Of a stretch of 64,000 nucleotides of DNA, positions 58,566 through 64,000 are shown piece by piece. The stretch's first letter is position 1. Each line of letters starts with the position of its first letter. The translations under genes and the position numbers were made by a program. The notes beneath the pieces were generated by a model that made no database searches, was not told where the DNA came from, and worked only from the letters and a program-made list of their open reading frames with translations. The DNA comes from Clostridiales bacterium (GTDB lineage: Bacteria > Bacillota > Clostridia > Peptostreptococcales > Anaerovoracaceae): positions 62,001-126,000 of the forward strand of contig QXXF01000006.1 of assembly GCA_009911365.1 (NCBI GenBank), read 5' to 3'.

Positions 58566-59600
58566 CTATCCAAAACTTTTCTGCATGTTCTCAAGTTTGT
58601 CCATCTCACCCATATCCATCCAAGCATTTTCACTCACAGGATACATGCTGACTGTTTCACCGGCTTTTATGCATTTTTCAAGAACCTCCGTTATATGAAT
58701 AAATGCATTCTCTGGTACATACTCCAATAACTCTGGTTCTATTACGTACATCCCTGTATTGACTAAAAATGAATATTGAGGCTTTTCTTCAAGATTGTTT
58801 ATATTCCCTGTATCATCCAAATGAACCGTTCCATACGGGACGCTGTAATTCCGCAATGCGCATACCATGGTTGCGATTGCCTTTGAATCCCTATGGTGCT
58901 TTAATATCTCATAATAGTTGTCATCCACAAGAATATCACAATTGATCATAAAAAATGTGGAGTCGATTTTATTCGATATGAGTTTTAGACCGCCCGCAGT
59001 ACCTAAAAAATCCTTTTCCTCCACAAATGACACCTTATATTCTGGAAAATCCGCAAAATAAGTCTTAATTAGGTTCCTTTTATAATTGACAATCATTGTA
59101 AAGGCATGACAACCAAATGACGCAAAATTATCCATGATTCTTTCTGTTATTGTCTTTTCTCCAATTGGGATCAATGGTTTTGGCAAAACATTGGTAAAAG
59201 GCTTTAACCGCGTTCCTTTGCCACCTGCCATGATCACAACGGGGATATCTAGTTCCTTATAATCATACACCCCTTGGCTGTCCAAAAACTTGATTGCTAA
59301 AACCTCTTGTTTCGCATTTAAAATAGGAACTGATGTGACACAAACTTCGTGCATATACTTTTCTGGATTTTCCGATGCGCTTTGGAGCAAGTATTTAGGT
59401 TTTAAATTGGCTGCGTCCACCGCCTTGGCATCTAAGCTTCCCCCGCTTAAAATGTGCCTCCGAATATTACCATCGGAAAGAGCCCCCTTGAGCTTCTTTC
59501 CATCACAAATATACACAATTCCTTTTGAATTCTTATTGATTGCGTTCATTGCTTCCAATATAGATGTGCTTGGATCAATAATATACTCTTTTAAATCCAT
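58566..59600 (-). CDS. ptmE: PtmE-like nucleotidyltransferase with CBS pair
   Basis: A 344-residue protein. Residues 1 to about 110 form a CBS-domain pair (IDPSTSILEAMNAINKNSKG and GALSDGNIRRHIL). Residues about 120-340 are a sugar-phosphate nucleotidyltransferase with VVIMAGGKGTRLKPFTNVLP, KPLIPIGEKTITERIMDNF and FFMINCDILVDDNY. This CBS-plus-transferase layout is that of Campylobacter PtmE, which makes GDP-glucosamine for legionaminate. GDP use here is by analogy. It lies between the LegC-like and FemAB-like genes. Confidence 0.85.
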   Translation of the reverse strand: MDLKEYIIDPSTSILEAMNAINKNSKGIVYICDGKKLKGALSDGNIRRHILSGGSLDAKAVDAANLKPKYLLQSASENPEKYMHEVCVTSVPILNAKQEVLAIKFLDSQGVYDYKELDIPVVIMAGGKGTRLKPFTNVLPKPLIPIGEKTITERIMDNFASFGCHAFTMIVNYKRNLIKTYFADFPEYKVSFVEEKDFLGTAGGLKLISNKIDSTFFMINCDILVDDNYYEILKHHRDSKAIATMVCALRNYSVPYGTVHLDDTGNINNLEEKPQYSFLVNTGMYVIEPELLEYVPENAFIHITEVLEKCIKAGETVSMYPVSENAWMDMGEMDKLENMQKSFG

Positions 59601-59605
59601 CTTCG

Positions 59606-60736
59606 TTACCTATTTTCAAAAGACTTAATATATGTGGCCACTTGATCAACATCCTTTACAGTTAAATTTGTGCTGCAAGGTAAATTGACCACCTTTTCCC
59701 AATAAAATTGTGCCTTATTAATTTTATACGCTTCATACTTCTGATATGGCCTTTGCTCATGAATCAGATTCCAAATCGGCCTTGTCTGAATCCCACTATC
59801 ATGCAGGTAAGTAATCAACTCATCTCTATGATCGCTCAGATAGCTATAAAACCATTTGTTAGCCCTAATATCTTTTCTAAACTGTAATAATTCAACACTC
59901 CGCTCTATATATGCGTCATAATTCTCGTTTTTGACAGCAATGAATCGCTCCAGTTGTTCTAGCTGCGCCAAGCCGATCGCTGCCTGTATATTGGTCATTC
60001 GATAATTATAACCGATTTCATCGTGCGTATAATATAAAACGTCATCCTTGGCTTGTGTTGACAAATATTTGGCTTTTTTCAGAAGAGCCTTATCATTGGA
60101 AACAATCATCCCTCCTCCTCCAGTAGTAATGATCTTGTTCCCATTAAATGAGAACACTCCCATATCACCAATCGTTCCCGCATATTTTTTCCCTTTTTCG
60201 ATATAGGAACCAATCGCTTCCGTAGCATCTTCGATCAATACTAAATTATACTTTTTACAAATAGCCGCCGCCTGTTCGATGTTTCCAATATTTCCAAAGA
60301 CATGAACGAAAATCAGTCCTTTGATTCGTGTATCGGTTTCCTTATGAATCAAGCTCCCATCTGAAAAAACACATTCTTCTTCACAGAATTGCTCCGCTTT
60401 ATCTATATCCATACACAAACTATCATCACAGTCCATAAAGAATGGTGTTGCCTTCACATAGCTGACAGGATTTACCGCCGCTACAAATGTTAGGGTAGGA
60501 ACAATTACACCATCGCCTGCTCCAATCTGGTTGACCATTAAAGATAAATGTAGACCTGCGGTTCCGCTTTGACATGCTACCGCACCAATAGCATCTACGT
60601 AATCTGCCATTTTTTGTTCAAATTCATCTATGAAAGCTCCTCCAGTAGATACCCACTCATCTTCTACAGCCTTTGTTACATATTTTAACTCGTTTCCTTT
60701 GAGATTTGGAACTGATAATGGTATAAATTTACTCAT
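59606..60736 (-). CDS. legC: DegT-family aminotransferase (LegC-like)
   Basis: A 376-residue PLP-dependent aminotransferase. The start IPLSVPNLKGNELKYVTKAV and DEWVSTGGAFIDEFE match LegC. The PLP lysine is Lys201 in VFSFNGNKIITTGGGG, preceded by the IEDATEAIGSY segment. It would aminate the 4-keto sugar made by the LegB-like dehydratase that is encoded just upstream (gap 15 bases). The C-terminal substrate loop and the normal length support a functional enzyme. Assignment as LegC depends on context and is of high but not full certainty. Confidence 0.9.
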   Translation of the reverse strand: MSKFIPLSVPNLKGNELKYVTKAVEDEWVSTGGAFIDEFEQKMADYVDAIGAVACQSGTAGLHLSLMVNQIGAGDGVIVPTLTFVAAVNPVSYVKATPFFMDCDDSLCMDIDKAEQFCEEECVFSDGSLIHKETDTRIKGLIFVHVFGNIGNIEQAAAICKKYNLVLIEDATEAIGSYIEKGKKYAGTIGDMGVFSFNGNKIITTGGGGMIVSNDKALLKKAKYLSTQAKDDVLYYTHDEIGYNYRMTNIQAAIGLAQLEQLERFIAVKNENYDAYIERSVELLQFRKDIRANKWFYSYLSDHRDELITYLHDSGIQTRPIWNLIHEQRPYQKYEAYKINKAQFYWEKVVNLPCSTNLTVKDVDQVATYIKSFENR

Positions 60737-60751
60737 ACATTCATCTCCGTT

Positions 60752-61732
60752 CTATACGTTGTATATATTAGGCTTATACTTATCCATGCTATTTTTTAAA
60801 AACTCTATCGTTTCTCCTAACCCTTCCTCTAGTGTATATTTAGGAATCCAATTAGTCAAATCTTTAATTTTAGAATTTGCCCCCAATAGCCGATTCACTT
60901 CACTTTTCTCAGGTCTCAGTCGTTGTTCATCACATATAATTTTTGCATCTGGAGCTATTTGCCTAATTAATTCTTCCGCCAATTGCCCAATAGAAATCTC
61001 CTGCTGGGTCGCTATATTAATTTCTTCTCCAACCGTTCTCTCCGACTTAAAAATTTCAATGAAGCCATTCACTGTGTCTTTCACATAATTAAAGTCTCTT
61101 GTGGGCATAAGCGCTCCTAACTTAATTTCCTTTTGCCCCGACAATAATTGTGTTATGATCGTTGGTATAACGGCTCGTGCGGATTGTCTCGGCCCATATG
61201 TATTAAATGGCCTTACAACTGTTACTGGTAAATTAAAAGAGCGATAAAAAGACTCCGCTAATCGATCAGCACCGATTTTGGTCGCTGAATATGGAGATTG
61301 ACCCTGATATGGATGTTTTTCATCAATAGGAACGTATTGCGCCGTTCCATAGACTTCTGATGTAGAAGTCACCAATACTCTTTTGGTTTCTAGGGCTCTT
61401 GCTGCTTGCAGAATATTTAATGTGCCTTTTATGTTCGTATCCACATAGGTATCAGGTGAATGATAGCTAAATGGAATCGCAATTAATGCCGCTAGATGAA
61501 AAACCGCATCCATACCTTTCATTGCCTCTTTCACTCCATTAGGATCGCGGATATCCCCTTGAAATATCTCAATTTGATCAAGCAATTCTTTTGGAAAAGT
61601 ATCAAGCCATCCCCAGTTATTAAAAGAATTATAATATACAAATGCTCTCACATCATATCCTAATTTAACCAACTCTTCTGTCAAATGACTTCCAATGAAG
61701 CCATCCGCTCCTGTAACTAAAATTTTGTTCAT
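60752..61732 (-). CDS. legB: Nucleotide-sugar 4,6-dehydratase (LegB-like)
   Basis: A 326-residue short-chain dehydrogenase/reductase of the nucleotide-sugar class. The Rossmann motif is VTGADGFIGSHL (Gly8, 11, 14), the catalytic pair is Tyr148/Lys152 in SPYSATKIGADRL, with Ser/Thr-Ser-Glu in TSTSEVYG. The RPFNTYGPRQSARAVI and MPTRDFNYVKDTV blocks are typical of LegB. It would make the 4-keto-6-deoxy intermediate from GDP- (or UDP-) GlcNAc, the first committed step of legionaminate synthesis. It precedes the LegC-like gene. Confidence 0.9.
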   Translation of the reverse strand: MNKILVTGADGFIGSHLTEELVKLGYDVRAFVYYNSFNNWGWLDTFPKELLDQIEIFQGDIRDPNGVKEAMKGMDAVFHLAALIAIPFSYHSPDTYVDTNIKGTLNILQAARALETKRVLVTSTSEVYGTAQYVPIDEKHPYQGQSPYSATKIGADRLAESFYRSFNLPVTVVRPFNTYGPRQSARAVIPTIITQLLSGQKEIKLGALMPTRDFNYVKDTVNGFIEIFKSERTVGEEINIATQQEISIGQLAEELIRQIAPDAKIICDEQRLRPEKSEVNRLLGANSKIKDLTNWIPKYTLEEGLGETIEFLKNSMDKYKPNIYNV

Positions 61733-61751
61733 AATATCTCCCTTTATATTG

Positions 61752-63149
61752 CTAACCTCTTATTGTTTTGACTATACTCTTTCCTCTATATACGGCAATT
61801 AATATCAACACACATATCATTCCACCTCTGATGAATACATTTTCTATTGTAACATAATATACAAAAGTTACGATCAAAATAATTAATATATTTTTTATAA
61901 AGACAGCTAATCCCAGCTCAAATTGTTTAATAATCCTAGTAGCAATTATAAAATGAAACGCTAGCTGCAATACAGAAGAAATTACAGTTGCCACTGCCGC
62001 ACCTATAATACTGAATTGTTTTATTAATAGAAGACTCAAAATAATATTACAAAGTGCCGTAAGCATTGTTCCTGCTGCAATAAACTGTGTTTTCTTTTTA
62101 TAAAATTCATAGTTTACATTAAATGTATACAAAAAGTTTATATACATACCTATAATTACAATTGGTACAATATACATAGCATCATAATACTCTTTTGTGC
62201 TCATTAGCTTAATGATCTCTGGCATAGCAAGGATTAAGCAACCCACAAACATCGTAAATACGCCCATATAATTAGTGGATGCGTACTTTACAACCTCTGT
62301 CTCATTATTATACAATTTTTTATAGTACCAAGGTATATAGGCTTGGTTAAAAGCCGTATATATGCCATTTACAATATAAGCAAAATTATTTCCGAAATTA
62401 TAAATACCAGCCTCAAAAGGCCCGATGAACTTTAATAAAATCATCTGATTAACACGCCCTAACGCAACTGAAGCCAAACCATGCAAAACAAGTGGTAACG
62501 CTAGCTTTAGGGCATATTGCACCATCTGTCGATTATACAACTTTTTTCCTGTCGTATATATTACAATAAAGGTTACAGTGCCAATTAATGAATATGAAAG
62601 CACATTTCCCATAATATAATATTGATATTTATTTTCATCAACTAGATATACCATCAACATTGCGCTTAAAATACTCAACGTTGAACTACTAATAGAAAAG
62701 AATAGAAAGCTAAATACTCTATCCTGCATACGATACCGGGAGTTAAGCATTAGTATACAATAGGAAAAAAAGCATTGTACTAACCCCATAAATAATATAA
62801 CTCGGTTTAACTCAAATAAATTTTCTAAAAACCTCCGTCCTACGAATGCGATACTCGCCATTAATATAAAAATAACAACAGCAGCGGTCAACACTGTCGA
62901 TGTATATTGGTTAATTTTATCTTTTCCAAAATCCAAATATGCATTAGCTATGGTTCCCGATGTCTGTAATCCAACCAAAACAGTTAATATTGATACCCAT
63001 ACTTCATATGATCCAATATAGCCATAATCCACTGGACTCATTAACCTCGAAAAAATTGGTAATGTAATGAAGCGCAACCCTTGGGAAAAAAAACTGCCTA
63101 ACACATACAAAAATCCTGTAGTTAGCAGGTTCAATTTCTTATTAGCCAC
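61752..63149 (-). CDS. wzx: Polysaccharide flippase (Wzx, MOP superfamily)
   Basis: A 465-residue protein with about 12-14 hydrophobic segments and few charged residues. The N-terminal GFLYVLGSFFSQGLRFITLP and SRLMSPVDYGYIGSYEVWVS are typical of Wzx/RfbX-type flippases. It would turn the undecaprenyl-linked repeat unit to the outer leaflet for the polymerase at 53224. The start is GTG at 63149, preceded by GGAGGTGAG. Sequence is AT-rich like the rest of the operon. Confidence 0.87.
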   Translation of the reverse strand: MANKKLNLLTTGFLYVLGSFFSQGLRFITLPIFSRLMSPVDYGYIGSYEVWVSILTVLVGLQTSGTIANAYLDFGKDKINQYTSTVLTAAVVIFILMASIAFVGRRFLENLFELNRVILFMGLVQCFFSYCILMLNSRYRMQDRVFSFLFFSISSSTLSILSAMLMVYLVDENKYQYYIMGNVLSYSLIGTVTFIVIYTTGKKLYNRQMVQYALKLALPLVLHGLASVALGRVNQMILLKFIGPFEAGIYNFGNNFAYIVNGIYTAFNQAYIPWYYKKLYNNETEVVKYASTNYMGVFTMFVGCLILAMPEIIKLMSTKEYYDAMYIVPIVIIGMYINFLYTFNVNYEFYKKKTQFIAAGTMLTALCNIILSLLLIKQFSIIGAAVATVISSVLQLAFHFIIATRIIKQFELGLAVFIKNILIILIVTFVYYVTIENVFIRGGMICVLILIAVYRGKSIVKTIRG

Positions 63150-63252
63150 TACTCACCTCCAAATACGCTATAATCAATCTACACTCTTAGCATTCTTTAG
63201 ATATCACGATATAATCAGTAAAAATAATTTTCATTTATATTCTTAATTATAA

Positions 63253-64000
63253 TCACAAACTTAACTGGCTCAATTTGAATACATTTGGTTTATTGAGCAT
63301 AATATAATCTGCAGCTTTCAAATAGTTAAAACGTTCTATGTTAGAAATATCATCAATGACCACTTTTTTTCCATTAAGATAGCCTTGATATAACGTAGTT
63401 GAATCCCATGCAATCAAAATTTCACTTTCCATGATTGATCGTTCTATACCAATATTTTTCCAGTCTTCAATATGGTCATTATCGTAAATTTCCTGTACAT
63501 AATTTATCTTCGTAAATCTCGGATGCGGCCTTACTTTGTAGTCCACTTTTAGTGAGTCTAACAAACCTTTAATTGCTTGCATTTGCTCCTCTGTTTGATT
63601 TTGCAAGTAGTACTTAACTTTTGTTTTTATCTTATATTTATCTTCATATAAAAGGCATTTTGGTTTTTCAATAACAAACTGCGACCTCGAAGCTCTAAGT
63701 TTATTTATACACAAATTCATATAATGATTATCCCACACGTAACAACGATCAAATTCAAAAAAGGTACGTGCTAAACTAAACGTAATTTCTCCATGCATGA
63801 CATTAATATGTACAATATTTCTACTTCGACAATACTCCGTTAAAACTGAGGAAGTATAAGAATCTTCACTTGTAGCCACAATCCCTTGTATATGATTTGT
63901 ATTAATAATACCATTATATAAGGCAATTTTTAATGCGCATTTAAATACAAAAAATATACTAAATGGATGTCTTGCCCAAATTTTCAGAACTAACGCTTTT
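63253..64000 (-). CDS. Possible glycosyltransferase, 5' end beyond the window
   Basis: The frame is open from 63999 to the stop at 63253 (about 249 residues visible). An internal GTG at 63879 is not needed as a start, and the real N-terminus lies outside the window. The visible part has KALVLKIWARHP, GIVATSEDSYTSSV, NIVHINVMHGEITFS, VDYKVRPHPR and IERSIMESEILIAWDSTTL. The HGE, RPHPR and SxxWDST elements resemble GT-B sialyl/polysialyl-type and CDP-glycerol-type transferases, which use a His-Pro catalytic motif. Acting on the nonulosonate made downstream is a reasonable guess, not a firm call. The gap 63150-63252 holds no recognised signal. Confidence 0.55.
   Translation of the reverse strand, partial: KALVLKIWARHPFSIFFVFKCALKIALYNGIINTNHIQGIVATSEDSYTSSVLTEYCRSRNIVHINVMHGEITFSLARTFFEFDRCYVWDNHYMNLCINKLRASRSQFVIEKPKCLLYEDKYKIKTKVKYYLQNQTEEQMQAIKGLLDSLKVDYKVRPHPRFTKINYVQEIYDNDHIEDWKNIGIERSIMESEILIAWDSTTLYQGYLNGKKVVIDDISNIERFNYLKAADYIMLNKPNVFKLSQLSL

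Noticed and set aside
1-64000. CRISPR array, tRNA/rRNA genes or prophage
   Set aside because: No regularly spaced direct repeats, cloverleaf sequences, rRNA or phage structural genes were recognised by eye.

Overview
The window is a chromosomal segment of a Gram-positive, probably anaerobic, member of the Firmicutes (class Clostridia is my best guess; the lineage is not resolved further). This rests on the strong AGGAGG-type ribosome binding sites, wall teichoic acid genes (tarI/tarJ, CDP-glycerol glycerophosphotransferases, a TagGH exporter), LytR-CpsA-Psr proteins, a B. subtilis-type SppA and a lipoprotein-dependent ABC importer. No rRNA, tRNA or CRISPR was seen. Most genes lie on the minus strand.

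Layout. (1) 101-6333: an FtsX-type ABC exporter, its two-component system (HK/RR) and SppA, all minus; a divergent flavoprotein follows at 6478-7650. (2) 7716-13699: a cell-wall/housekeeping run in the order LCP, LCP, ddl, thrS, small DUF2007 protein. (3) 13861-19070: a NitT/TauT-type importer with a LysR regulator and a divergent AMP-forming acid ligase, followed by a secreted subtilase. (4) 21625-24533: an acyl carrier protein, MBOAT and SGNH-like cassette resembling dltC-B-D without dltA. (5) 24673-40926: a teichoic-acid-like operon with four CDP-glycerol-transferase-type enzymes (one fused to glycosyltransferase modules), TarI, TarJ, a pyruvyl-transferase-like protein, TagG/TagH and a hexapeptide acyltransferase. 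It is interrupted by three tandem secreted paralogues. (6) 41043-42731: an O-antigen-ligase-like membrane protein with a long charged insert. (7) 43056-48853: an accessory patch with two small XRE regulators, an AAA-ATPase/PD-(D/E)XK gene broken by one amber codon, and a complete IS66-family element with a perfect 8-bp target duplication and a decayed transposase. (8) 48865 to the right edge: a visibly AT-richer surface-glycan operon. It carries the core of a legionaminic-acid (nonulosonate) pathway (LegB, LegC, PtmE-like, LegI, LegG, LegF homologues), a second aminotransferase, a Wzy-like polymerase, a Wzx-like flippase, and a second MBOAT/SGNH pair whose MBOAT is frameshifted at a run of seven G.

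How it fits together: the window mainly builds and decorates envelope polymers. One operon makes and exports a polyol-phosphate polymer. LCP proteins probably attach polymers to peptidoglycan, and Ddl supplies peptidoglycan precursor. Two MBOAT modules could acylate the polymers outside the membrane. The AT-rich operon makes a CMP-nonulosonate-containing glycan. The most unusual points are the candidate on/off G7 tract in the second MBOAT, the DltA-less ACP-MBOAT-SGNH cassette, the mosaic triplicated secreted proteins inside the teichoic operon, and three separate gene-decay events clustered around the IS66 insertion. Base composition and promoter calls are by eye, not computed.
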